Origin: Pseudomonas putida
GTDB taxonomy: Bacteria; Pseudomonadota; Gammaproteobacteria; Pseudomonadales; Pseudomonadaceae
Assembly (NCBI RefSeq): GCF_002025705.1
Contig: NZ_CP018846.1
Coordinates: 5,013,501-5,077,500 of the forward strand
DNA: 64,000 bases
Direction of reading: 5' to 3'
Shown: positions 37,287-45,323 of the stretch, piece after piece
Numbering within the stretch: position 1 is the stretch's first letter
How the letters are laid out: each line of letters begins with the position of its first letter
Made by a program: the position numbers and the translations under genes
Notes under the pieces: generated by a model
Database searches by the model: none
The model's input: the letters and a program-made list of their open reading frames with translations, nothing else
What the model was told of the DNA's origin: nothing

Positions 37287-38165
37287 TCAACTTTTAGCTA
37301 ATTGGACTGCTCGGCTCTCAAATTCGGAATTATGGAATTTCATGAACTCTGAGACCTCCCTATAATTGGAGGGAGTAATACTCCCTAAGTTTAGTGTTTT
37401 CCGAGCAAGCTTGAAATTTGTTAATATAAAACTATTAATTTCTGGAGATGCATCGAGCTCAAACCGACCACAGCGCTCCCTGAAAGTAATCAAAAAACCA
37501 TCAAACAACTTATCTATATGACTAGCAAGGATTACTCCATTGCATCCATTTAAATGCTCACCGTCCGCACACTTCGCCCAAGGCTTTATGTGCGATGCTA
37601 TCAACATTTCCGGCAAATCAATTCCAGTGATCGCGCAATTTTTATAACCCCACACACGCGTGACATTTTTTTTGAACTGCCCTTGACCGAGGCGACATAA
37701 AACCTCACGAACAATATTAGATTGAGACTTATTGCCTGCTGACGCACTAATTCTTTCGATATCAGTTTCTAGCTCATTTGCGTACTGACCACTAGCATCT
37801 ATTAACTCCAGATAAAGCTCACTATAAACAAACGGAACATTGCTTAAGGAAGTAGTTTGACTACCGATGAAAGTATTGAACGTATGCCCTTCCGGCAGCA
37901 TCTCTCGAGTTATTTCAACAGGGGGAACTAGGGGCACAAGAGGAGCAATAATATATTTTCTTCGCCCAACTTTATCGCTATTAACCTCCCGAATGTAAGT
38001 ATAAGCACCATGATAATAGTATCGCTTGGGATTAGTGGCGGACCCGGATACAACCTGAATACTATCACCAACTGTAAGCTTAGTAGGCCTTGCCGAGTAG
38101 ATTGCGACCCCATTAAACGGCCCAAACTCCACGAGCTCATCTTTATTGTATAAATGTCGCTCCAT
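37287..38165 (-). CDS. HNH endonuclease, island cargo
   Basis: 292 residues from ATG 38165, with GAAGG 9 bases upstream. The C-terminal HNH_2-type nuclease domain has ASHIKPW (H192), the NGCNGVIL Asn (N209) and ASHIDKLFD (H216), preceded by NCAITGID; all HNH positions are intact. The N-terminal 120 residues look beta-rich with no known motif, possibly a DNA-reading module. AT-rich codon use unlike the host. Likely a DNA-cutting effector or restriction enzyme with no methyltransferase partner nearby. Third gene of the leftward cargo set. Confidence 0.85.
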   Translation of the reverse strand: MERHLYNKDELVEFGPFNGVAIYSARPTKLTVGDSIQVVSGSATNPKRYYYHGAYTYIREVNSDKVGRRKYIIAPLVPLVPPVEITREMLPEGHTFNTFIGSQTTSLSNVPFVYSELYLELIDASGQYANELETDIERISASAGNKSQSNIVREVLCRLGQGQFKKNVTRVWGYKNCAITGIDLPEMLIASHIKPWAKCADGEHLNGCNGVILASHIDKLFDGFLITFRERCGRFELDASPEINSFILTNFKLARKTLNLGSITPSNYREVSEFMKFHNSEFESRAVQLAKS

Positions 38166-38385
38166 GATAAAGCCTTCTAATATATTGGAGGGGAAGCGCA
38201 TTTGGCCATGCAAACTTTTACCAGCCCTTTATTAAGACATTGAAAAAACCCAAGTACAAAAACTTAGAAAACTTTTACCGCTCACACTTTTACAGAAGAT
38301 CAAAAATTTTCTCCACACCTAAACCGCCAGCCAAAAAAACATGCGGAGAGCTACGTCAATAAAAGCACGCCGGCACCACGCACCA

Positions 38386-38922
38386 TCAACCTCTCTTCTT
38401 TAGGGACACGTCCAAGTATTCCTTCATGTTCAATATCTCATTGAAATATGAGCCTCGAACCTCATCACTTTTGTCGACTGCAGAAGATAGTGTGAATGGG
38501 ACAAAAGTTCGCATCGATTTTCCGAACCTCTCCAGTCTCTCCTTCTCCAGCCAGTCAGGAAACAGATAATAGTTGCTATCAATGAACTTATAAAAAAGAT
38601 CAGTGGAAGTCTTATTATACCTTTCAATTTGCTCCCATAATTTCAAATCATGCTTCTTTAAATCTTCAAAACTCCACCCCATAGACACCATAGTATGTTT
38701 TATTGAAGGCATATAGTAAAAATCAAAAAAAACCGACTGCAAAGAACTTCTTATAGATCCTAACTCTTCCAACTGTCTCTTTGAAAGCTCACTCCTGAAA
38801 AAATCTTTGCTTTTATAGATGGCCGCCCACAGAGCTAGTAACAAACTACAAAGCCCAAAAAGGAACTGCCCAATTTTTGCAAGAAAATCTGCCCAAGATA
38901 GCAACTCTGGTGGCAACGACAT
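38386..38922 (-). CDS. Single-pass membrane protein, island cargo
   Basis: 178 residues from ATG 38922. One membrane helix at about residues 16-36 (GQFLFGLCSLLLALWAAIY), then a charged helical cytoplasmic domain (KSKDFFRSELSKRQLEEL onward). No known family. Same strand as the DUF4062 and HNH genes, 220 bases before the latter. Could anchor or act as a membrane effector; that is inference from position. Confidence 0.7.
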   Translation of the reverse strand: MSLPPELLSWADFLAKIGQFLFGLCSLLLALWAAIYKSKDFFRSELSKRQLEELGSIRSSLQSVFFDFYYMPSIKHTMVSMGWSFEDLKKHDLKLWEQIERYNKTSTDLFYKFIDSNYYLFPDWLEKERLERFGKSMRTFVPFTLSSAVDKSDEVRGSYFNEILNMKEYLDVSLKKRG

Positions 38923-39454
38923 AAATTACCCCCTATTTAAATTCGGTTTTCATGACTGAGCATCAACAATCAAAATTGGCAGAACCTTGAAACAATAAGT
39001 ACATTCTAACACCCCCTCATTCAGGACTAGAAAAATCTTGCCACTTAACAAGTGTTTAGCCATCATTTATTCCAGCCTTATTGCAAAACCACTTGACTCT
39101 CAGTGGACAACGGATAATCGTTGACCGTAACGCCTCGAATATCACATGAATGCAACTTACGCACTTCCGAAGTAAGATTTAAGAGCCCAGTAAGCAAGTT
39201 GGCTTATCATGCTCTTCAAGGACATCGCTTTTATAACTACTCCACTGCTAGCGATAAACCCTCATGGGCTTTCAGCGTAAGCCCCAGCCATCTAATTATA
39301 TCTCCACGCAACGACGAATAGAAAACATCAAACTTATGCCACTTACAACTTAAACCATACCACTCAAAACCGGAAGCTCAAACCATACAAACTCATACTA
39401 TTGCTTGTCACGAGATTTTAGGTGCATTCCTCCCTGAACAACACCTAACCTCAA
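38923..39454. other. 532-base AT-rich gap inside the cargo, no convincing gene
   Basis: Between the DUF4062 stop and the membrane-protein start. No minus-strand frame over 60 codons. A 66-codon plus-strand frame (39121-39321) lacks a ribosome site. The sequence AAACCATAC occurs twice (near 39352 and 39381). May hold a promoter or RNA. Confidence 0.4.
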
Positions 39455-40612
39455 CTACCAAATAGCCTCTTTTACCGCGCTGCTAAAATCTTGGATGTCT
39501 TCAGACTCAACAATATCTTCAAAGGGCCCCTCATGAAGCTTCAGTAATCTCGACCGGTCATTATCATCAACAAATGCTTCAGATATAGCCTTGCGTACGT
39601 CTTCTTTGAGATTAACAAACTCATTCCATTCATCTTCAAGCCTCTCATACCCTCGAATACTATACTGATATTCGTAATACGCACGATCAACACGCAGTAA
39701 ACATACAGCTCTACGTTTCCAAAGCCCCTTTCCTGAACCTACGACTTTAACGTCAGTAATACCTGCACACTCAAGAACTTCACTCCAAGTATTTGCCTCG
39801 TTGAGAATCTTAATATGATCTTCCATAGGCAAAGCCCAGATGAATGTCACCACATGTCTAAATTGAACGGCGGCCTTCGCAATCTCGCGAGTATCCGGAG
39901 TAGCAATAGAAGCCAGCACTGCCGTCTTCAAATCCTCTAGACGCTCTGAGAAATCCTGGTATCGCTTCACTTCATTTGAGCGCTCTTTGCTCTCAAACAA
40001 TAGTCGTTGAAACAAGTGAGCCCATTGAGCTGTCAAATTGTTACGAATATCCTCCAACCTGGCAAATGGAGTAATACTATTGTTTTGCACTCTATGACTC
40101 AAATAATTTATAAACTCAAAAATATATTTTGCAGTCTCATTCCTTTGAATTGATGGAAACTTAATCCTATCAATAACCTCCTTGTTGCTTTTGTTTTTTT
40201 CATAAACCAGATGGTCATGATATACCTTCTCGTCGACAAAAGCATAAATTGGAATTCCACTCTCAATCGCCTTCAAAACTTCAAGCTGCGTGATTGAGAA
40301 CTTTGAGTCAGCAAGCTCAAACAAAGTTGAAGTACTACTTGTTTTTGCTAACACATCAAAATCGAGACATTCTAGAGCTGCATCCACAGCAGTCCCACCA
40401 AACCTTTGGCCCAAAATTAGGACCAAAACATCACAATTCACAACCTCATTAACACAGCTGACATGAGTATGAGAGCGCGGATCATATAATATGTCAGAAT
40501 ACTCACTCATGATTGGCTCATACCCATACATCGAGATGAAAGGTCGCAACTCCGACCTCAGCAGCCCCAGATCAAAACACGTTGACGAGATAAAAACTCG
40601 AGGTTTGGCCAT
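39455..40612 (-). CDS. DUF4062 protein, island cargo
   Basis: 385 residues from ATG 40612. N-terminal DUF4062 module (about residues 3-130): PRVFISSTCFDL, YGYEPIMSEYSD, CVNEVVNCDVLVLILGQRFG, then SITQLEVLKAIESGIPIYAF. This fold resembles TIR/nucleoside-deoxyribosyltransferase-like domains and occurs at the N-terminus of NACHT-type proteins. No NTPase domain follows here; residues 140-385 are helical and unrecognised. AT-rich. By analogy a nucleotide-related effector or sensor in defence, but that is inference. Confidence 0.82.
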   Translation of the reverse strand: MAKPRVFISSTCFDLGLLRSELRPFISMYGYEPIMSEYSDILYDPRSHTHVSCVNEVVNCDVLVLILGQRFGGTAVDAALECLDFDVLAKTSSTSTLFELADSKFSITQLEVLKAIESGIPIYAFVDEKVYHDHLVYEKNKSNKEVIDRIKFPSIQRNETAKYIFEFINYLSHRVQNNSITPFARLEDIRNNLTAQWAHLFQRLLFESKERSNEVKRYQDFSERLEDLKTAVLASIATPDTREIAKAAVQFRHVVTFIWALPMEDHIKILNEANTWSEVLECAGITDVKVVGSGKGLWKRRAVCLLRVDRAYYEYQYSIRGYERLEDEWNEFVNLKEDVRKAISEAFVDDNDRSRLLKLHEGPFEDIVESEDIQDFSSAVKEAIW

Positions 40613-40871
40613 CTTTTTCCTTGCCCATATAAACGACACACTGAACCTGATTGCAATTTGCCATCAAATTACTACTGAGTCCAGATAGCCTTGGCTTTAG
40701 ATGAGAGGTAATGCCATAGACACCGATGTCATCAGGCCGGTGCAGGGTGATCTCACTGGCTTGCAGGGCCGGCGCGTTAACAGTGGAAGCAATGCATATA
40801 GCTAGACGCTCGAATGCCTGTGACCGATCACAGTACGCCTTGACCATGCCGTAATGACCACTGCCGAACAT
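40572..40871 (-). pseudogene. Probable truncated gene at the cargo junction
   Basis: ATG 40871 onward reads MFGSGHYGMVKAYC with host-like codon use for about 60 codons (to about 40690), then runs into AT-rich sequence and overlaps the DUF4062 start by 41 bases. This pattern suggests the 5' part of an older island gene whose 3' part was replaced by cargo. Not recognised. Confidence 0.45.
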
Positions 40872-41226
40872 GTCCTCCAGCGCCTACGACCCTGCGTAAC
40901 TGAATTGCCTGCCGTTACCGAAATTGCGGCGATCGCGTCTACCCACCAATACCATGTCGGTCACCCCATCTTCCGCCCTCCAGTCCTCGCCCCACGTCAT
41001 CCCGCCAAGAATGCTGAGTGTTATCAGGGATCAAGGCCCCTGCGACCTGTGGGGATGTCCTTTAACGCGGGACTGGCGACTCCTTACGACCGGGAGCAAG
41101 GGCAACTCATGATCTGGCCTCCTGAGCACCGTTACCGGTGGGCGGGTGGAGGCAGCAATGGCTGACGAGACCAGCGCCTGAAGATCCTGAGCCGGGTGCA
41201 AGCAGCAATGCGATGACTGGGGCATG

Positions 41227-41243
41227 CCTGACTGTCAGTCAGG
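41227..41243. repeat. Short perfect palindrome
   Basis: CCTGACTG-T-CAGTCAGG, 8-bp arms around one base; operator-like. Confidence 0.6.
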
Positions 41244-41377
41244 TGCAGTCCATTCCCTGGTCTGCGGCACCATCATCTACATCGCTGTTGCTGGTGACAT
41301 CGGCGTTTGTCACGCCGATTGTCACGAGGGGGATTGCCGCAAAGCCTTGTGCGATCAGGGCTGCAGCAGTGGTAGAA

Positions 41378-41412
41378 GTGCCCGTCTCTTTCCAGAAGAA
41401 AGAGACGGGCAC
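41378..41412. repeat. 15-bp perfect inverted repeat
   Basis: GTGCCCGTCTCTTTC, CAGAA loop, GAAAGAGACGGGCAC. No T run follows on either strand, so not a standard terminator. Confidence 0.85.
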
Positions 41413-41766
41413 AGGTTGGCGCAATATTCGGCCAAGCGGATAGGTTGCTGCAGGGCAGCGAGGTACGGTGTGTCTGGCGCACAAGGGCCAAATGTGTAAG
41501 AGCATCCATCACATGGGTAGTGACCGGGCGAGCTGCCGGATGCTAATCGCCCTTGGGGAGAACCACCGCAGGAGCGGCGTGACCTTGAAGGTTCGGGTCA
41601 CCTGGGGTGCTGTCATCGACAGCGCTTGCACGGCCAGTTCTACGCCTGTGGATAAACCCGGTCAAGGGCCGAAACTCAGTGCTCTTGGGGACGTGAAAAG
41701 CGCTTATCCATCGGTGGAATTCCGTGGTACCCCCGGACAACGTCGTGGCTTTTGCTTTTCAAAGTG

Positions 41767-41813
41767 AGGTCCATCCAAACAGGGCGGCTTTGCAGCCCTG
41801 TTTGGATGGACCT
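41767..41813. repeat. 19-bp perfect inverted repeat
   Basis: AGGTCCATCCAAACAGGGC, 9-base loop, then its exact reverse complement at 41795-41813. It lies 35 bases beyond the integrase stop and may end the int transcript, though no T run follows. Confidence 0.85.
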
Positions 41814-41847
41814 GCGTGAAAGCGCAGCCAGCGCCGATCTCGTAGGC

Positions 41848-43176
41848 TCACCCGCGATTGAATGCGCCATGACCATTTGGCAAGACTGTGACGTTGTCGC
41901 CTACCGGATGGGCAAACTCATGCGGGGTGACATGGCCCGATCTGTTGGCATCGATGTAGTTACTCCACCACGCCATGATCAACCGACGTTGCTCCAGAAA
42001 CTGGGCCTTGTGGATGTACGCAGCGCGCACGCGGTTACGCTCCTGATGGCTCATCTGCCGCTCAATCGCCGCATCCGTCCAAAGCCCCGATTCGAGCAAG
42101 GCACTACAAGCCATGGTCCTTAAACCATGCCCGCACACGTCTTTGGTGGTGTCGTACCCCATATTGCGCAGCACCTGGTTAACCGTATTCTCCGACAAGG
42201 GTTTCCAGTACCTGTGGTCACCAGGCAACACGAGTTCAGAGAAGCGATTCAAGCTGCGCAGCCGTTCAAGGATCTCGATGACTTGAGGCGACAGCGGCAC
42301 TATCTGAATGTCCCCACTCATCTTGGTCCCGCGTGTGGAATAGCGGACGCCTTCAATCGGCTTACGGGTATCGGGGATCTCCCACATCGCCCGTTGCAGG
42401 TCGAATTCATCCCACCGGGCGAAGCGCAGTTCGCTGGAGCGCACAAACACATGCAGCGTCAGCAGCACTGCAAGCCGGGTCAGCTCGCGACCGGTGTAGT
42501 TGTCGATCCGATCCAGCAGTTCAGGAAGGCGGTTTAGCGAGAGTGCAGGACGGTGCACGGTACGCGGCGCTTGAATCGAGCCGGCCAGATCGAGCGCCGG
42601 ATTTTGAGTGATCTGCCGCGCCCGCTTCGCACCCCGCATGATCGTGGAGAGATAGTTCTGCACACGCAGCGCTACATCCATGGTGCCGCGATCCTTGATC
42701 CGCTGGGTGACCTCAAGGAGATCATGGGTGTCGAGTCCGGCGATAGGCCGCTGGCCGATTAGTGGAAACACATGGGTACGCAACTTGCTCAGCACCGTCT
42801 TGGCGTGCCCCTCAGTCCAGCGCCGGGACATTTCGACATGCCACTCCAAGGCGACAGTTTCAAAGAGAAGACTCGCCCGCTGGGCAGCAATCTTGGCCTT
42901 CTGCTTTTCTTCCATCGGATCAAGGTTATCGAGCAACAGTGCCTTGGCCTCATCGCGCTTGGTCCTCGCGACGGCCAACGAAACGATTGGGTACTTGCCG
43001 ATAATCAGCGTGCCTTCCTTGCCGTTGGGTTTGAAATACCGTAACCGCCAAGTCTTCGAGCCACAGGGCGTGACGTACAGGTACATACCCCCGCCGTCGA
43101 ACAGTTTGTAGGCGCGATCACGCGGTTTGGCCGTGCGGCATTTGAGGTCGCTGAGCGGAATGGCTAGGCGTGGCAT
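41848..43176 (-). CDS. P4-type tyrosine integrase
   Basis: 442 residues from ATG 43176 (MPRLAIPLSDLKCRTAKP, the DUF4102 arm-binding N-terminus of P4-like integrases). Catalytic domain in the C-terminal half: first Arg in FVRSSELRFARWDEFD, HGLRTMACSALLESG with the second His/Arg pair, and nucleophile Tyr in RVRAAYIH. The later His box reads QMSHQERN, as in relatives. Oriented away from tRNA-Thr, starting 165 bases beyond its 3' end. It integrates the island at that tRNA. Appears intact, so the element may still excise if its att sites allow. Confidence 0.92.
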   Translation of the reverse strand: MPRLAIPLSDLKCRTAKPRDRAYKLFDGGGMYLYVTPCGSKTWRLRYFKPNGKEGTLIIGKYPIVSLAVARTKRDEAKALLLDNLDPMEEKQKAKIAAQRASLLFETVALEWHVEMSRRWTEGHAKTVLSKLRTHVFPLIGQRPIAGLDTHDLLEVTQRIKDRGTMDVALRVQNYLSTIMRGAKRARQITQNPALDLAGSIQAPRTVHRPALSLNRLPELLDRIDNYTGRELTRLAVLLTLHVFVRSSELRFARWDEFDLQRAMWEIPDTRKPIEGVRYSTRGTKMSGDIQIVPLSPQVIEILERLRSLNRFSELVLPGDHRYWKPLSENTVNQVLRNMGYDTTKDVCGHGLRTMACSALLESGLWTDAAIERQMSHQERNRVRAAYIHKAQFLEQRRLIMAWWSNYIDANRSGHVTPHEFAHPVGDNVTVLPNGHGAFNRG

Positions 43177-43274
43177 AGGGGTACGTTCTCCATTCAGGAA
43201 AGACGCTGTACCCCAAAAATACCCCCGGTTATTGGGGATTTTGTTGGTTCCCGACGGAGGGTCGTGGAAATAAA

Positions 43275-43296
43275 AAACCGGCCAGAGGGCCGGTTT
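43275..43296 (-). terminator. Hairpin between tRNA-Thr and the integrase
   Basis: AAACCGGCC/GGCCGGTTT with a 4-base loop; on the minus strand a T run follows. Ends the tRNA-Thr transcript now that the island separates it from its original terminator. Confidence 0.8.
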
Positions 43297-43337
43297 AGAG
43301 GGCTTCCAAAGCATTCAGCGGAATGCAGTGGAGCTGG

Positions 43338-43355
43338 ATGTGGTGCCGGAGACAG
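43338..43355. other. attL-like site in tRNA-Thr 3' end
   Basis: ATGTGGTGCCGGAGACAG, covering CCA and the acceptor/T-arm side of tRNA-Thr plus three flanking bases; partner of 36712-36728. Confidence 0.6.
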
Positions 43356-43416
43356 GAATCGAACCTGCGACCTTCGCGTTACGAGTGCGCTGCTCTACCG
43401 ACTGAGCTACACCGGC
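43341..43416 (-). tRNA. tRNA-Thr(CGT)
   Basis: 76 bases including encoded CCA; starts GCCGGTGTAGCTCAG, anticodon CGT (43381-43383 on plus as ACG), T-arm GGTTCGATTCC. Integration target of the island. Confidence 0.97.
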
Positions 43417-43486
43417 GTGTAGCGCAACGTACCACTGCCACACCCGTCGCGTAAACCCCTGTTTCCCCGGCCTTATTCCCCTCCCC

Positions 43487-43897
43487 TCAGGGCGCTTTGC
43501 AACCCTTCGGCGCGAGGTCTTCCTCGATATCGGTAGTGCAGGTCCAGCCAGTTGGCGAGCGCGTCAGGGCAAGGCTCTTTCCAACCACATTGGCCGGCGC
43601 ATCAACCAGAGCGCATGCAATCGTGCCAATCCCGTCAGCCGCTTTGCTGCTCACCGCAATCGCACAGTTCGCCGTCGCCGGCTGGCCGCCCAGGTCGGCC
43701 ACGTTGTTCACATCCTTGCCTTCGTTCAAGCGCACTTCCATCGCCGTTTTCAGCGCGCTGATTTCCAGCAACCCGGCCGCAGCCTTGGTGCGGGACTGGT
43801 GGTTGGTGTACATCGGGATGGCGATGGTCGCCAGAATGCCGATGATCGCGACGACGATCATCAGTTCGATCAGGGTGATACCGCGTTGCCCTTTCAT
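43487..43897 (-). CDS. pilA: Type IV major pilin
   Basis: 136 residues. Short leader MKGQRG, cut by PilD before ITLIELMIVVAIIGILA, the type IVa N-terminal helix with Glu at +5. C-terminal disulfide pair in CTTDIEEDLAPKGC. Start ATG 43897 behind AAGGA. Divergent from pilC; I saw no sigma-54 -24/-12 sequence in the 215-base interval, unlike P. aeruginosa pilA. Confidence 0.95.
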   Translation of the reverse strand: MKGQRGITLIELMIVVAIIGILATIAIPMYTNHQSRTKAAAGLLEISALKTAMEVRLNEGKDVNNVADLGGQPATANCAIAVSSKAADGIGTIACALVDAPANVVGKSLALTRSPTGWTCTTDIEEDLAPKGCKAP

Positions 43898-44112
43898 GAA
43901 CGATTTCCTTTTTGATACGTGTACTCGTGGAGGTCAGGCTCGCCCCCAGATGGCAGCGGCGCAGTAGGCCTGAACAGACACCTTTTGTCACCCCTGCCCG
44001 CCAGGGCGTCATCTTCGCTGAACTACTCTAGTGAGCATCACGGACGCACGCCCGCTCATGGACGCGGCAAGCTGTTTCCAGGCTTGTCGCACGAGCACAA
44101 AAGGACCTTTGC

Positions 44113-45321
44113 ATGAACTCATCGACGCATCTTTATTCGTGGCGCGGCACTGATGCCAGTGGCGCCACGGTCAGCGGCCAGGTCAGCGGGCGCAGCCTGG
44201 CTTATGCACGGGCCGGCTTGCAGCGCCAGGGCATTCGCGTGGTCAGCCTGCGGGCGGCCGGCGGGTTTGAATGGCGTATGCCGAAGGCTCGGGAAAAGGC
44301 CGACCCGACGGGCTTCAGCCGCCAGCTGGCGACCTTGCTCAAGGCCGGGGTGCCGCTGTTGCAGGCCTTCGAAGTGATGGGCCGCAGTGGCTGCAGTACG
44401 GGGCAGGCAACCTTGCTGGATAAATTGAAACGGGATGTGGCCTCGGGCCTGGGGCTGGCCGATGCGCTGCAACGCCATCCGGCGTGGTTCGATGGGTTGT
44501 ACTGCAACCTCATTCGTGTGGGCGAGCAAGCCGGCACGCTCGATCGGCAGCTGGAGCAGTTGGCGGGGATGCTGGAGCAACGCCAGCTACTGCGTAAAAG
44601 GGTGCGCAAGGCGATGCTCTACCCATTGCTGCTGTTGCTGACCGGTTTGGGGGTTTCGGCGATCTTGTTGCTGGAGGTGATTCCGCGCTTCGAAAGCCTG
44701 TTTGCCGGTTTCGATGCGGCGCTACCGGCCTTCACGCAGTGGGTGATCGACTTGTCCACAGGGCTGGGGCGCTATGCGCCGCTGCTGTTGATAACCGCAG
44801 TTGGCCTGGGATTCGCCTTTACCCGGCTGTATCAGAGGCATGCGCCAGCACGGCTGTGGATAACTGCACAGGCTTTGCGCCTTCCTGTATTCGGCAGGCT
44901 GTTGAGCCAGGCCGCCCTGGCGCGCTTCGCCCGCACCCTGGCCACGTCTTATGCTGCCGGGGTGCCGATGCTGGATGCGCTGGTCACCGTGGCCAAGGCT
45001 TGCGGCGACGATCTGCACGAACAGGCGGTGCAGCGCTTGCGCCAGGGCATGGCCAACGGGCAGGCGCTGAATCAGGCGATGGCCAACGAACCACTGTTTC
45101 CGCCATTGTTAGTGCAACTCACCGCCATTGGTGAATCCAGCGGCACGCTGGACCAGATGCTGGCGAAGTCCGCCAGCCATTACGAGGAACAGGTCAGCCA
45201 GGCGCTGGACCAGTTGACCAGCCTGCTGGAGCCGGCCATCGTGCTGATCCTGGGCTTGCTGGTCGGTGGCCTGGTGGTGGCGATGTACCTGCCGATCTTC
45301 CAGTTGGGTAGCTTGATCTGA
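44113..45321 (+). CDS. pilC: Type IV pilus inner-membrane platform protein
   Basis: 402 residues of the GspF/PilC family: two repeated F domains (about 70-190 and 275-400) with LLKAGVPLLQAFEVMG and SYAAGVPMLDALVTVA, and three membrane helices. Platform for pilus assembly. Start ATG 44113 behind AAAGGAC. It lies next to pilA without the usual pilB between. Confidence 0.95.
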   Translation: MNSSTHLYSWRGTDASGATVSGQVSGRSLAYARAGLQRQGIRVVSLRAAGGFEWRMPKAREKADPTGFSRQLATLLKAGVPLLQAFEVMGRSGCSTGQATLLDKLKRDVASGLGLADALQRHPAWFDGLYCNLIRVGEQAGTLDRQLEQLAGMLEQRQLLRKRVRKAMLYPLLLLLTGLGVSAILLLEVIPRFESLFAGFDAALPAFTQWVIDLSTGLGRYAPLLLITAVGLGFAFTRLYQRHAPARLWITAQALRLPVFGRLLSQAALARFARTLATSYAAGVPMLDALVTVAKACGDDLHEQAVQRLRQGMANGQALNQAMANEPLFPPLLVQLTAIGESSGTLDQMLAKSASHYEEQVSQALDQLTSLLEPAIVLILGLLVGGLVVAMYLPIFQLGSLI

Positions 45322-45323
45322 AC

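Larger units (their letters stand above)
40872..41847. other. Palindrome-rich GC segment between cargo and integrase
   Basis: No convincing gene. It contains three perfect inverted repeats (listed separately), and short frames only. Composition is host-like, in contrast to the cargo. Could be a regulatory or transfer/replication origin region of the element. Confidence 0.55.
36712..43355. mobile_element. tRNA-Thr genomic island with P4-type integrase
   Basis: About 6.6 kb bounded by a degenerate direct repeat of the tRNA 3' end. It carries the integrase beside the tRNA, a GC-rich palindrome segment (about 40.7-41.8 kb) and an AT-rich cargo (about 36.9-40.65 kb) whose base composition is clearly lower in GC than the surrounding chromosome. 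No replication, capsid or conjugation genes are visible, so it is a small non-autonomous element or a decayed larger one. Confidence 0.75.

Noticed and set aside
41468..41767. 99-codon plus-strand frame in the palindrome segment
   Set aside because: No ribosome site or recognisable motif; likely chance in GC-rich sequence.
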